A stretch of 64,000 nt of DNA from CAWIKY01 sp963836905 (lineage in GTDB: Bacteria > Pseudomonadota > Alphaproteobacteria > Caulobacterales > Hyphomonadaceae): the NCBI GenBank assembly GCA_963836905.1, contig CAWIKY010000006.1:992001-1056000 (forward strand), given 5' to 3'. Every line of letters begins with the position of its first letter. The stretch's first letter is position 1. Position numbers and translations under genes: made by a program. This document shows positions 31,061-40,479 of the stretch, piece by piece. The notes below the pieces were generated by a model. That model was not told the origin of the DNA, ran no database searches, and saw only the letters and a program-made list of their open reading frames with translations.

Positions 31061-31369
31061 ATGAAGATCATCGGTTTTGATTGGGATAATGGCAACTGGC
31101 CCAAATGCGGCAGACACGGTGTTTCCAAAGCCGAGATTGAATTTGTCCTGCGCAACATGGCCGTACGGTTTCCCGACCCGTTTCCGCACGAGGATAGATT
31201 TCGGACCGCCGGTGCGACTGCAAGTGGACGCTTTGTGTTCTTGGTCTTTACGTATCGCGAAGATGCATCCGGTAAGCGGATTCGTCCTCTCAGTGTCCGC
31301 TACATGCACCAAAAGGAGGTGGACTATTATGAGCAACTCAAAGAAAGCTTGGCCAATCCTGAAGGATGA
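31061..31369 (+). CDS. brnT: BrnT family toxin
   Basis: A 102-residue protein with the BrnT outline: an opening strand IIGFDWDNGNWPKCGRHGVS (family pattern F-x-W-D-x-x-K-x-x-x-N-x-x-KHGV), the segment VRFPDPFPHEDRFRTAG, the strand RFVFLVFTYRED and the closing IRPLSVRYMHQKEVDYYEQL (family pattern R-I-I-S-A-R-x-A-x-x-x-E-x-x-x-Y). BrnT toxins are small RNases of RelE-like fold that stop translation and are neutralised by BrnA. The loop after RFRTAG is a few residues longer than usual. It overlaps the antitoxin gene by 41 bases. Confidence 0.82.
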   Translation: MKIIGFDWDNGNWPKCGRHGVSKAEIEFVLRNMAVRFPDPFPHEDRFRTAGATASGRFVFLVFTYREDASGKRIRPLSVRYMHQKEVDYYEQLKESLANPEG

Positions 31370-31589
31370 TGACGTCGACGAATTTGTGGAGCGAGCAGAC
31401 CTCTCCGTATATGATTGGGGGCGGGCTGAAACAGTTTCCCATGAGTTCGATGACAAGGATGCGCGTGTGACGTTCCGCCTGCCAGAGCGTCAGCTGCAGG
31501 ATATCAAGTCTGCTGCGGAGCGCAGGGGTATCAAATATCAGCGCTTCATGCGGGAATTGCTGGAGCGTGGACTTCGCGAGCTCCGATAG
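31329..31589 (+). CDS. brnA: BrnA / CopG family antitoxin
   Basis: An 86-residue protein encoded in another frame across the end of brnT. The C-terminal half ARVTFRLPERQLQDIKSAAE plus RRGIKYQRFMRELLERGL is a ribbon-helix-helix DNA-binding domain of the CopG antitoxin type. The N-terminal half (WPILKDDDVDEFVERADLSVYD) is the acidic toxin-binding part. The start at 31329 has the strong ribosome site AAGGAGG just upstream, inside brnT, which suits the need for excess antitoxin. Gene order is toxin first, then antitoxin, as usual for this family. Probable autorepressor at the palindrome at 31032-31045. Confidence 0.82.
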   Translation: MSNSKKAWPILKDDDVDEFVERADLSVYDWGRAETVSHEFDDKDARVTFRLPERQLQDIKSAAERRGIKYQRFMRELLERGLRELR

Positions 31590-31652
31590 GTCTCTTTCTT
31601 CGGTCATGATTCGAGTTGTTGATCCCGGTGCCCCGAACAAATGAGGCTGGAC

Positions 31653-32024
31653 ATGACATTTCTCAGGCGAATCCTCACGACCTTCTGGTGCCTGTGTCTG
31701 GCTGGCGTCGTCGTCTTTTTCGCAAGCTTTTTGAGGCTCCCATCCGGCACCGACACTGATCTTTTTCAGGAAATCCGATCGAACCCGGTTTTCGCGGCGA
31801 TCATAGTCAATTATCTTCTCGGCCTGTCACTTGCCATTGCCTACATCTTTCGTCCGCAATGGTTGATCTGGTTTCTTGTCTGGATGGTCACGTCTTTCCT
31901 CGTGGTCGGCGCGGTCAGTCCCGAAGCCCTGCGGGTTCTGCTCATTGCCATCCCGACCTACCTTCTCTGCCGCTGGCACCTCTTAGCCACGCGGCTTAAG
32001 CCCGAGCCCTCACTGGAGTTCTGA
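31653..32024 (+). CDS. Hypothetical small membrane protein
   Basis: A 123-residue protein with probably four membrane helices (about 7-28, 44-66, 70-90 and 94-112) and a short charged tail. I recognise no family. An in-frame ATG lies four codons upstream (31641). It is the last gene of the accessory segment and ends about 110 bases before nuoG. Its gene order relative to nuoG suggests possible read-through, but nothing links it to complex I. Confidence 0.55.
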   Translation: MTFLRRILTTFWCLCLAGVVVFFASFLRLPSGTDTDLFQEIRSNPVFAAIIVNYLLGLSLAIAYIFRPQWLIWFLVWMVTSFLVVGAVSPEALRVLLIAIPTYLLCRWHLLATRLKPEPSLEF

Positions 32025-32133
32025 CCGGCTGAATCTTATTGGGGCATTTTGGCGCTTGGCCTTTATTTGCAAACCGTAGAGATGTAGGCAGCGTGCAAAG
32101 ACATGATCCGTTTTGTAAACGAGTTCCGCCCGA

Positions 32134-34245
32134 ATGACCGATATGTTCAAACTCAACATCGATGGCCACGATATCGAGGTGCCGAAAACCTACACGCTGC
32201 TGCAGGCGTGCGAGGAAGCCGGGGCCGAGATTCCGCGGTTTTGCTATCATGAGCGGCTCTCGGTGGCCGGTAACTGCCGTATGTGTCTGGTCGAGTGGGA
32301 AGGCGCGCCGAAGCCGATTGCCTCTTGCGCGCAGACGGTGGGTGATATGCGTCCGAACCGCGACGGGTCGGCTCCGACGATTCGAACGCAAGGGCCCTAT
32401 GTCGAGAAGGCCCGCAATGGTGTGATGGAGTTTCTGCTCATCAACCATCCACTCGATTGCCCGATCTGCGATCAGGGCGGCGAGTGCGACCTGCAGGATC
32501 AGGCGGTGGCTTATGGCCGGTCCGGTTCGCGCTATGACATGAACAAGCGGGCGGTGGACGACAAGTTTATGGGCCCGCTGGTCAAGACCATCATGACGCG
32601 TTGCATTCAGTGTACGCGCTGCGTGCGGTTCGTCGCCGAGGTCGCCGGTGTCGAGGAAATCGGCATGACCGGCCGCGGCGAGGATGCCGAAATCACCACT
32701 TATCTGGAAAAGTCCCTGACATCCGAGCTGTCGGGCAACGTCATCGACCTCTGTCCGGTCGGCGCGCTGACGTCCAAGCCCTACGCGTTCAATGCGCGGC
32801 CCTGGGAGCTGCGCAAGACCGAGACGATTGACGTGATGGATGCCATGGGTTCGGCCATTCGCGTCGATGCCAAGGGCACGGCCGTGATGCGTATCCTGCC
32901 CCGCCTGAACGAGGAAGTGAACGAGGAGTGGATCTCCGACAAGTCACGCTTCATTTGGGACGGGCTCGCCCGTCAGAGGTTGGACACGCCGTATGTCCGC
33001 AAAGGTGGAAAGCTGGTCGCAACCGACTGGAACCTTGCATTGGACGCGGTAGCGGAGCGCCTGAAGGGCGACGCCTCCAAAATCGGTATGCTGGCAGGTG
33101 ATCTCTGCGACGTCGAAAGCATGAAAGCGTCACTGGACCTGATGCGTGGCCTTGGTGTGCAGAATACCGATTGCCGTATCTATGGCGAAGCGCTTGGAAC
33201 GGCACCGGACGGCTCCAGCCTGCCCCGTGAAAGCTATATCCTGAACCCGACGCTGATGGGCGTCGAGGAGGCAGACACGCTGCTGCTGATCGGCGCAAAC
33301 CCGCGTATGGAAGCCCCGGTCTGGAATGCGCGTATTCGCAAGTCCTGGCTCTGGAATGAATTGAAAGTCGGCGTGATCGGTGAGCCGGTCGACCTGACGT
33401 ATGATTATACGCATGTGGGAAGCGGCTTGGATGGGCTCTCTGATCTGGGCGAGTTCGGCGACATCCTGAAAGACGCCAAGCGTCCGATGATCGTCATTGG
33501 CGAAGCTGCCCTGCGCGGTGAAGGCGGTTATGCTGCTCTGCGGGCAGCACTTGCGTTGGCGCGCGAGTGCGGCGCGATTATCGTCGGCGATGATGCCTGG
33601 GCAGGTTTCGGCGTGCTGCATACAGCGGCCGGACGTGTCGGCGGGCTGGATGTCGGCTTCCTGCCTGGCGAGGGCGGAAAGTCCGCCGGAGATATCCTGA
33701 CCGGCGAAGGGCTGGAAACAGTCATTCTGATGAATGTTGATGATGTCGATCTCTCTTCGCTGAAAGATGTGTTCACCGTGTATATCGGCAGTCATGGCGA
33801 TGCCGGAGCGGCAGTGGCCGACATTATTCTGCCTGCGGCGGCCTACACCGAGAAGACCTCTACATGGGTCAATACCGAGGGCCGCGTACAGACAACGCGT
33901 GCGGCCGTTCAGCCCAAAGGTGACGCCCGCGAAGAATGGGCCATTTTCCGCGCCTTGTCCTCTCGTGTCGGCGAGGTTCTTCCATACGATACCTCCGCAA
34001 TGCTGCTGAAGGTCCTTGTCGATGCACATCCGGTCTTTGCCGGCGCGGGCTTTGCCCCGGGCGCGGCGGGTGCCGAAGCGCTCGATGTGGATCTGCCGGA
34101 GGCGCAAGGTGATTTATCGGGCAATGCACTCTTGACGCGGATGGAGGATTTCTATCTGTCCAACCCGATTGCGCGCGCATCGAGGACGATGGCGGAATGC
34201 TCGATGCAGACGCAGGCCGCGATGCTCGAAGTCGCCGCCGAGTAG
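32134..34245 (+). CDS. nuoG: NADH-quinone oxidoreductase subunit G
   Basis: The 75-kDa iron-sulfur subunit (703 residues). The N-terminal ferredoxin-like domain has CYHERLSVAGNCRMCLVE for the 2Fe-2S cluster, then HPLDCPICDQGGECDLQDQA for N5 and TRCIQCTRCVRFVAEV for N4. A molybdopterin-oxidoreductase-like domain without molybdenum fills the rest. The start at 32134 is weakly supported; the Met four codons on is an alternative. A plausible but weak promoter lies in the preceding 110 bases (TTGGCC at 32056-32061), which would matter because the accessory segment separates nuoG-N from nuoA-F. Confidence 0.94.
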   Translation: MTDMFKLNIDGHDIEVPKTYTLLQACEEAGAEIPRFCYHERLSVAGNCRMCLVEWEGAPKPIASCAQTVGDMRPNRDGSAPTIRTQGPYVEKARNGVMEFLLINHPLDCPICDQGGECDLQDQAVAYGRSGSRYDMNKRAVDDKFMGPLVKTIMTRCIQCTRCVRFVAEVAGVEEIGMTGRGEDAEITTYLEKSLTSELSGNVIDLCPVGALTSKPYAFNARPWELRKTETIDVMDAMGSAIRVDAKGTAVMRILPRLNEEVNEEWISDKSRFIWDGLARQRLDTPYVRKGGKLVATDWNLALDAVAERLKGDASKIGMLAGDLCDVESMKASLDLMRGLGVQNTDCRIYGEALGTAPDGSSLPRESYILNPTLMGVEEADTLLLIGANPRMEAPVWNARIRKSWLWNELKVGVIGEPVDLTYDYTHVGSGLDGLSDLGEFGDILKDAKRPMIVIGEAALRGEGGYAALRAALALARECGAIIVGDDAWAGFGVLHTAAGRVGGLDVGFLPGEGGKSAGDILTGEGLETVILMNVDDVDLSSLKDVFTVYIGSHGDAGAAVADIILPAAAYTEKTSTWVNTEGRVQTTRAAVQPKGDAREEWAIFRALSSRVGEVLPYDTSAMLLKVLVDAHPVFAGAGFAPGAAGAEALDVDLPEAQGDLSGNALLTRMEDFYLSNPIARASRTMAECSMQTQAAMLEVAAE

Positions 34246-34257
34246 GAGTAGACAGGA

Positions 34258-35325
34258 ATGGAACTGTTTCTGAACTGGACGGAAAGCCCGATCCTGGCCG
34301 TGCTCCTGACGCTCGGGCAAATCCTTCTGTTCATGGTGATTTTGCTCCTGTCGATCGCTTTCCTGCTCTATTTTGACCGCAAGGTTCTGGCGGGCGTGAT
34401 GCTGCGCAAGGGCCCGAACGTCGTCGGTCCGTTCGGCTTGCTGCAATCCTTTGCCGACTTCGGAAAATTCCTGATCAAGGAAATCGTCATTCCTGCGGGT
34501 GCCAACAAGACCGTTTTTCTTCTGGCACCGATCCTGGCAACGACACTCTCGCTTATCTGCTGGGCAGTCATTCCCGTCGCACCGGGCTGGGTGGTTTCGG
34601 ACCTGAACGTCGGCATTCTTTACCTGTTCGCCATGTCATCGCTGGGCGTTTATGGCGTTATCATGGGCGGCTGGGCATCGAACTCGAAGTATCCGTTTCT
34701 CGGTGGACTGCGGTCGGCTGCACAGATGGTGTCCTACGAAGTCTCGATCGGCTTCGTGATCGTCACCGTGATCCTTCTGGTCGGGTCCATGAACCTGTCG
34801 ACTATCGTAAACAATCAGGCAGGCGGTATCTGGAACTGGCACGCGTTCAGTTTTCCGACCATCATCATCATGTTTCCGATGATGGTGATCTTCTTCATCT
34901 CTGCGCTTGCTGAAACCAACCGTCCGCCCTTCGACCTTCCGGAAGCTGAATCCGAACTCGTGGCGGGCTATCAGGTCGAATACTCATCCACGCCGTTCCT
35001 GCTGTTCTACCTGGGTGAGCAGGTGGCCATCACCTTGATGTGTGCGATGACGACCATTCTCTTTCTGGGCGGCTGGCATTCGCCCTTCGGCGACTGGGGC
35101 ATACTTGAGCCCGGAACGCTGGAGAGTCTGGTCGGTGCGCTGTGGTTCGCCGCGAAAGTCGTCTTCGTCTTCTTCATGTTCGCCATGGTGCGGGCCATCG
35201 TGCCACGCTATCGTTATGATCAGCTGATGCGGCTTGGCTGGAAGATCTTTTTGCCCACCTCGCTCGCGGCGGTCGTTATCATTGGCGGATTTGTCGCCTA
35301 TACCTCCGCCGCCGGTTCGGCATAG
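34258..35325 (+). CDS. nuoH: NADH-quinone oxidoreductase subunit H
   Basis: An eight-helix membrane subunit (355 residues) that links the quinone site to the proton-pumping arm. It has the conserved loops [20 protein letters not shown] and [20 protein letters not shown] with their glutamates, and [17 protein letters not shown] ribosome site TAGGAG overlaps the nuoG stop, 8 bases upstream of the ATG. Confidence 0.95.
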   Translation: MELFLNWTESPILAVLLTLGQILLFMVILLLSIAFLLYFDRKVLAGVMLRKGPNVVGPFGLLQSFADFGKFLIKEIVIPAGANKTVFLLAPILATTLSLICWAVIPVAPGWVVSDLNVGILYLFAMSSLGVYGVIMGGWASNSKYPFLGGLRSAAQMVSYEVSIGFVIVTVILLVGSMNLSTIVNNQAGGIWNWHAFSFPTIIIMFPMMVIFFISALAETNRPPFDLPEAESELVAGYQVEYSSTPFLLFYLGEQVAITLMCAMTTILFLGGWHSPFGDWGILEPGTLESLVGALWFAAKVVFVFFMFAMVRAIVPRYRYDQLMRLGWKIFLPTSLAAVVIIGGFVAYTSAAGSA

Positions 35326-35334
35326 AGAGGCCCC

Positions 35335-35823
35335 ATGTCACGTATTGCCCAAGCCGTTCGCGGCGCCTTCCTCATGGACTTTGCCGGAGCTTTCTTCCTC
35401 GGGTTGAAGTACATCTTCCGTCGCAAGGCGACCGTGAACTACCCGTTCGAGAAGAACCCGATCAGCCCGCGCTTCCGGGGCGAGCATGCCCTGCGCCGCT
35501 ATGCCAATGGTGAAGAGCGCTGCATTGCCTGCAAGCTTTGCGAGGCCATTTGCCCGGCGCAAGCCATCACCATTGAAGCCGAGCCGCGCGAGGACGGGTC
35601 ACGCCGCACGACGCGTTACGACATCGATATGGTGAAGTGCATCTATTGCGGGTTTTGTCAGGAATCCTGTCCGGTTGACGCGATTGTCGAAGGTCCGAAC
35701 TTCGAATACGCCACCGAAACGCGTGAAGAACTTCTCTATGACAAGCAGCGTCTGCTGGCGAACGGAGACCGCTGGGAACGCGAAATCGCAAAAAATCTGG
35801 AACTCGACGCGCCCTATCGATAA
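35335..35823 (+). CDS. nuoI: NADH-quinone oxidoreductase subunit I
   Basis: The 162-residue subunit with two 4Fe-4S clusters (N6a and N6b). Both ferredoxin motifs are complete: [16 protein letters not shown] and [16 protein letters not shown]. The N-terminal amphipathic helices ([17 protein letters not shown]) anchor it to the membrane arm. It begins 9 bases after nuoH. Confidence 0.96.
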   Translation: MSRIAQAVRGAFLMDFAGAFFLGLKYIFRRKATVNYPFEKNPISPRFRGEHALRRYANGEERCIACKLCEAICPAQAITIEAEPREDGSRRTTRYDIDMVKCIYCGFCQESCPVDAIVEGPNFEYATETREELLYDKQRLLANGDRWEREIAKNLELDAPYR

Positions 35824-35873
35824 GAAGGCGCGACTCAACTTTCACATATCAGGGCTGACAGGCGACCAGGCCG

Positions 35874-36500
35874 GTGTTCAGCCCTGAACGGTTCCAGGGG
35901 GCCGGTTTGGACTTCTACGCTTTTCTGATTCTCTCGGCCGTTGTGCTGATATCGGCGATCTGCGTGATCGGTGCTCGCAACCCTGTTCATTCGGTCCTGT
36001 TCCTGATCCTGGCCTTCTTCACGTCGGCGGGGCTTCTGGTGCTGATCGGGGCCGAATTTCTGGCGATGATCCTTGTCGTCGTTTACGTCGGCGCGGTCGC
36101 GGTCCTGTTCCTGTTCGTAGTGATGATGCTGGACGTCGATTTCGTCGAGATGAAGCAGGGTTTTCTGAATTATGCGCCGTTCGGCGCGGTCGTGGCAGTC
36201 GTCTTTCTCGCGGAGATCTTTCTCGTGGCCGCGACGATGGGTGACAGTGACCGGTTGGCGTTCGACGCGAAACCCGGCGCCGACACGAATGTCGAAGCCC
36301 TCGGTGCGGTGCTCTATACCGACTATGTTCTCCTGTTCCAGATTTCCGGATTGATCCTTCTGGTCGCGATGATGGGGGCAATCGTCCTGACGCTTCGCTC
36401 ACGTGGCGGCGTGCGTCGCCAGTCGGTCGCCAAACAGGTTGGCCGTATACGTGAAGAGGGCGTGGAGCTTCTCGACGTCGAGCCAGGTAAGGGGATCTAG
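35874..36500 (+). CDS. nuoJ: NADH-quinone oxidoreductase subunit J
   Basis: A membrane subunit with five helices. It shows the NuoJ signatures [19 protein letters not shown] and [27 protein letters not shown]. The start is uncertain: GTG at 35874 gives 208 residues, while TTG at 35907, with AGGGG 6 bases upstream and directly before the first helix ([12 protein letters not shown]), gives 197 and may be the real one. The last 30 residues form a basic cytosolic tail. Confidence 0.93.
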   Translation: MFSPERFQGAGLDFYAFLILSAVVLISAICVIGARNPVHSVLFLILAFFTSAGLLVLIGAEFLAMILVVVYVGAVAVLFLFVVMMLDVDFVEMKQGFLNYAPFGAVVAVVFLAEIFLVAATMGDSDRLAFDAKPGADTNVEALGAVLYTDYVLLFQISGLILLVAMMGAIVLTLRSRGGVRRQSVAKQVGRIREEGVELLDVEPGKGI

Positions 36501-36504
36501 GTCA

Positions 36505-36813
36505 ATGGAACTGACGCTCACCCATTTCCTGTCCTTGTCGGCAGCACTTTTCACGATTGGTGTGTTCGGCATCTTCGTGAACCGGAAAAACATCATCGTC
36601 ATTCTGATGGCCATCGAACTGCTCTTGCTGTCGGTGAACCTCAACCTGATTGCGTTTGCGGTGTTCAACGGAGACATCAAGGGGCAGGTTTTCGCCATGC
36701 TTGTGTTGACGGTTGCAGCAGCGGAGGCTGCTGTTGGGCTTGCCATTCTGGTCGTGTACTTCCGTAATCGCGGCGATATCGCCGTCGAAGACGTCAATCT
36801 GATGCGCGGATAG
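36505..36813 (+). CDS. nuoK: NADH-quinone oxidoreductase subunit K
   Basis: A 102-residue, three-helix membrane subunit with the two buried glutamates important for proton transfer (in [18 protein letters not shown] and [14 protein letters not shown]). The start at 36505 is right before the first helix; the frame is open further upstream within nuoJ. Four bases separate it from the nuoJ stop. Confidence 0.95.
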   Translation: MELTLTHFLSLSAALFTIGVFGIFVNRKNIIVILMAIELLLLSVNLNLIAFAVFNGDIKGQVFAMLVLTVAAAEAAVGLAILVVYFRNRGDIAVEDVNLMRG

Positions 36814-36820
36814 AAACACC

Positions 36821-38968
36821 ATGCACCTGCCCGATCCGCTTCTGATATTCATCGTTCTTGCGCCCGGTCTCGCTGCGCTGGTCGCCGGTTGCTTCCAGCG
36901 TTGGCTCGGAGACCGCATTGCCATGTCGATCACGACGGCAACGGTCTGCGCAGCGGGAATTTTGTCACTCTACCAGTTGTTCGCCTATGCTTTCGGCGGC
37001 CATCACGGCGATGGCGGCGCGCATGTCATCGAACTCGCCCGCTGGATGGATGTGGGTCAGTTTCAAGCTAATTGGGCGATCCGGGTCGATGCGCTGTCCA
37101 TTGTGATGATGGGCGTGATCACGGGCGTCTCCGGCCTCGTCCATGTCTATTCATGGGGCTACATGAAGGAAGATCCGCACAAGGCGCGGTTCTTTGCCTA
37201 TCTGTCGCTCTTTACCTTCACCATGCTCATGCTGGTCACAGCGGACAATTTCATCCAGCTTTTCTTTGGCTGGGAAGGGGTCGGGCTCGCCTCGTATCTG
37301 CTGATCGGTTTCTGGTACAACAAGACGACCGCCAACGACGCCTCCATCAAGGCCTTTGTAACTAACAGGGTCGGCGATTTCGGGCTGGCGCTCGGTATCA
37401 TGGCTGTCTTCTTCGTGTTCGGCACAGTCGAATTCGCGCCAATGCTCGACGCGATCAAGTCCAACTCCTTTGACGGTCTTCAACCCATACTGACTTTTGC
37501 CGCGACTGCGACGCCGCGCGATGTCGGCATTGATTTTGCGGGGCTGCGCGTCCCGGCGCTGGAGCTTATCGGCGTGCTTCTCTTCATCGGCGCGATGGGC
37601 AAGTCGGCTCAACTGTTCCTGCATGTCTGGTTGCCCGATGCCATGGAAGGTCCAACGCCGGTCTCGGCCCTGATCCATGCCGCGACGATGGTCACGGCTG
37701 GCGTTTACCTCGTCTGTCTGGTCTCGCCCGTCTATGAATATGCGCCCGTCGCAGCGGCCATGATCACCGTGATCGGTGCGCTGACAGCGCTTTATGCGAC
37801 CACGGTTGCGCTCGCACAGAATGATATCAAGCGGGTGATCGCGTATTCGACCTGTTCGCAGCTTGGCTACATGTTTTTTGCGGCGGGCGTTGGTGCCTAT
37901 CAGGCAGCCATGTTCCACCTCTTCACGCACGCCTTCTTCAAGGCGCTGCTGTTCCTGGGTGCAGGGTCTGTCATTCACGGCATGCATCACGAGCAGGACA
38001 TGCGCCGAATGGGTGGCCTCGCCCGCTACATGAAGTTCACCTATGCCGCGATGATGGTCGGCACGATTACAATCATCGGCATAGGCATCCCCGAAACGAA
38101 GATCGGCTTCGCAGGGTTCTTTTCGAAGGACGCCATTCTCGAGACGGCCTTCGCGGCTGGTTTGAAAGACGTCACCTTTGCGGGGCTCGCTTTCTGGCTC
38201 GGCGTAATTGCTGCTCTTCTGACCAGCTTCTATTCATGGCGTCTGATTTTCATGACGTTCCATGGTCCACGGGTTCAGGCAGCACACTCGGCGCACAGCC
38301 ATGATCTGATCGATGATCACGGCGCGAGTGCAGAGACCCATTCCGAGCCTGATGTTTCCACTTCCGGTCATGGTCACGACCATCATGGCGGACACACACC
38401 GCATAAATCGCCGCTATCAATGCTTGTCCCGCTCGGCCTTCTGATGGTTGGCGCGATCGGGGCCGGCTTCGTCTTCTATGATTCGATGGTGGGTCATCAC
38501 TTCAAGGAATTCTGGGGCTACGCGATCTATAATGCGCCGGACAACACGGTGATGAAAGACAAGTACAATGTGCCACTTTGGGTGCTGTATGCGCCGGTCG
38601 TGGTAACCATTACAGGGTTGTTGCTGGCTGTGTTCACCTACCTCTTCAATCGGGGTGTCGGGGAGCGGATCGCGGCATCGAACGGCCCGCTCTGGAGGCT
38701 CTTCGCCAACAAATGGTACTTCGACGAGATCTATCAGGCGACCGTCATTCGAGCGACACGCATGCTGGGCGATGTCTTCTGGAAGACGGGCGACAAGAAA
38801 CTCATTGACGGGCTCGGGCCTGACGGCTTTTCCGGTCTGGCACGTTGGGGATCGGCGCGACTTTCCGCGATGCACACAGGATATCTCTACCATTATGCGT
38901 TCGTCATTCTTGGCGCAGCGGCCGTTTTCGGTGCAGTCATCATCATTCGCATGTCGGGAGCGCTGTGA
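36821..38968 (+). CDS. nuoL: NADH-quinone oxidoreductase subunit L
   Basis: The largest membrane subunit (715 residues), an antiporter-like proton channel with a long lateral helix at the C-terminus. It has [19 protein letters not shown], the proton-antiporter core [35 protein letters not shown] read in two pieces (each with the key Lys), and [12 protein letters not shown]. At about residues 486-530 a histidine-rich hydrophilic loop (HSAHSH ... [13 protein letters not shown]) interrupts the membrane part. The stop overlaps the nuoM start as TGATG. Confidence 0.95.
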   Translation: MHLPDPLLIFIVLAPGLAALVAGCFQRWLGDRIAMSITTATVCAAGILSLYQLFAYAFGGHHGDGGAHVIELARWMDVGQFQANWAIRVDALSIVMMGVITGVSGLVHVYSWGYMKEDPHKARFFAYLSLFTFTMLMLVTADNFIQLFFGWEGVGLASYLLIGFWYNKTTANDASIKAFVTNRVGDFGLALGIMAVFFVFGTVEFAPMLDAIKSNSFDGLQPILTFAATATPRDVGIDFAGLRVPALELIGVLLFIGAMGKSAQLFLHVWLPDAMEGPTPVSALIHAATMVTAGVYLVCLVSPVYEYAPVAAAMITVIGALTALYATTVALAQNDIKRVIAYSTCSQLGYMFFAAGVGAYQAAMFHLFTHAFFKALLFLGAGSVIHGMHHEQDMRRMGGLARYMKFTYAAMMVGTITIIGIGIPETKIGFAGFFSKDAILETAFAAGLKDVTFAGLAFWLGVIAALLTSFYSWRLIFMTFHGPRVQAAHSAHSHDLIDDHGASAETHSEPDVSTSGHGHDHHGGHTPHKSPLSMLVPLGLLMVGAIGAGFVFYDSMVGHHFKEFWGYAIYNAPDNTVMKDKYNVPLWVLYAPVVVTITGLLLAVFTYLFNRGVGERIAASNGPLWRLFANKWYFDEIYQATVIRATRMLGDVFWKTGDKKLIDGLGPDGFSGLARWGSARLSAMHTGYLYHYAFVILGAAAVFGAVIIIRMSGAL

Positions 38969-40479
38969 TGGGTGAGTTTGCGCTGCTGTCATTTATTGTC
39001 TTCTTTCCGGCGTTCGGTGCGGGCCTCATGCTTGTTGTCCGGCGCCTGACTGCGCAGCAGGATGACGGGTCACCTGAAGCGGCGACCCGGGCGAACCGGA
39101 TTGCGTTTCTCTCCGCGATCGTCATCAGCACGGCGACGTTCGTATTATCCTTGATAGCGTTCGCGTTTTTCGATCCGTCCGCGCCCGGATATCAGCTTGT
39201 CGAGGATGTCAGCTGGTTCGGTGGCGTCCGTTACAAGATGGGCGTCGATGGTCTCTCGATCATGCTCGTCCTGCTGACGACCGCTCTGACGCCGCTTTGC
39301 TTCCTGGCAAGCTGGTCATCAGTAACCAAGCGAACGACGGAATATGTGGTCGCTTTCCTGCTGCTCGAGACGCTGATGCTCGGCGTGTTCTGCGCCCTGG
39401 ATCTCGTCCTGTTCTATGTCTTCTTCGAAGGCGGGCTGATCCCGATGTTTGTAATCATCGGCATATGGGGCGGCGCCGAACGGGTCTATGCCGCGTTCAA
39501 GTTCTTCCTCTACACGCTGCTCGGATCGCTGTTCATGCTGGTCGCGATCATCGTGATGTACATGCAGGCCGGAACGACGGACATTGTCGCGCTCCAGGCT
39601 TTCGAGTTCGATCCCGGATTGCAGATCTGGCTCTGGCTGGCCTTCTTTGCGTCGTTCGCCGTGAAGCTGCCCATGTGGCCGGTGCATACCTGGCTGCCGG
39701 ATGCACACGTGCAGGCTCCGACGGCAGGCTCGGTGATCCTGGCTGCCGTGCTTCTGAAGATGGCCGGTTACGGCTTCCTACGCTTCTCCCTGCCGATGTT
39801 TCCTGATGCCAGCCTGTTCTTTCAGCCGTTTGTCTTCACGTTGAGCGTGATCGCGATCGTCTATGCCTCTCTGGTAGCGTTCCGCCAGACCGACATGAAG
39901 AAGCTGATAGCGTATTCCTCCGTGGCACACATGGGGTTCGTTACGCTCGGCATCTTCGCGCTCAACGAGACCGGGGTTCAGGGCGCGATATTTCAGATGA
40001 TCTCGCATGGCTTCATCTCCGCAGCGCTCTTTTTTGCCGTCGGGGTCGTCTATGACCGGATGCACACGCGTGAGATCAGCGCGTATGGCGGACTGGTTCA
40101 CCGGATGCCGGTCTTTGCCGCGCTCTTCATGCTGTTTACGATGGCCAATGTCGGCTTGCCCGGGACCAGCGGCTTTGTCGGGGAAATCCTGACGATGGTC
40201 GGCGCGTTTCAAGCCTCCACCTGGGCGGCTGTCGGTGCGGCGCTGGGCGTGATCTTTTCTGCCGTCTACATGCTGTCGCTTTACCGGCGAACCGTGTTCG
40301 GCGAGGTCGCGAACGATGCTGTCGCCGCAATGAAGGATCTGACCCGCGCAGAGGTCTTCATTCTTGGCCTCCTGGCCTTCTTCACGATCTTGTTCGGCGT
40401 CTTCCCGTCGCTGATCCTCGATATCTCCGAAACCATGGTGGGCGAGGTTCTCGCTGCCCTTGGCCCGACAGGACTTTAG
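38968..40479 (+). CDS. nuoM: NADH-quinone oxidoreductase subunit M
   Basis: An antiporter-like membrane subunit of 503 residues with about 14 helices. It shows [20 protein letters not shown] with the essential glutamate, [20 protein letters not shown] and [20 protein letters not shown], and [16 protein letters not shown] start at the ATG overlapping the nuoL stop; the frame is open further upstream in nuoL but encodes no membrane sequence there. Confidence 0.95.
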   Translation: MGEFALLSFIVFFPAFGAGLMLVVRRLTAQQDDGSPEAATRANRIAFLSAIVISTATFVLSLIAFAFFDPSAPGYQLVEDVSWFGGVRYKMGVDGLSIMLVLLTTALTPLCFLASWSSVTKRTTEYVVAFLLLETLMLGVFCALDLVLFYVFFEGGLIPMFVIIGIWGGAERVYAAFKFFLYTLLGSLFMLVAIIVMYMQAGTTDIVALQAFEFDPGLQIWLWLAFFASFAVKLPMWPVHTWLPDAHVQAPTAGSVILAAVLLKMAGYGFLRFSLPMFPDASLFFQPFVFTLSVIAIVYASLVAFRQTDMKKLIAYSSVAHMGFVTLGIFALNETGVQGAIFQMISHGFISAALFFAVGVVYDRMHTREISAYGGLVHRMPVFAALFMLFTMANVGLPGTSGFVGEILTMVGAFQASTWAAVGAALGVIFSAVYMLSLYRRTVFGEVANDAVAAMKDLTRAEVFILGLLAFFTILFGVFPSLILDISETMVGEVLAALGPTGL

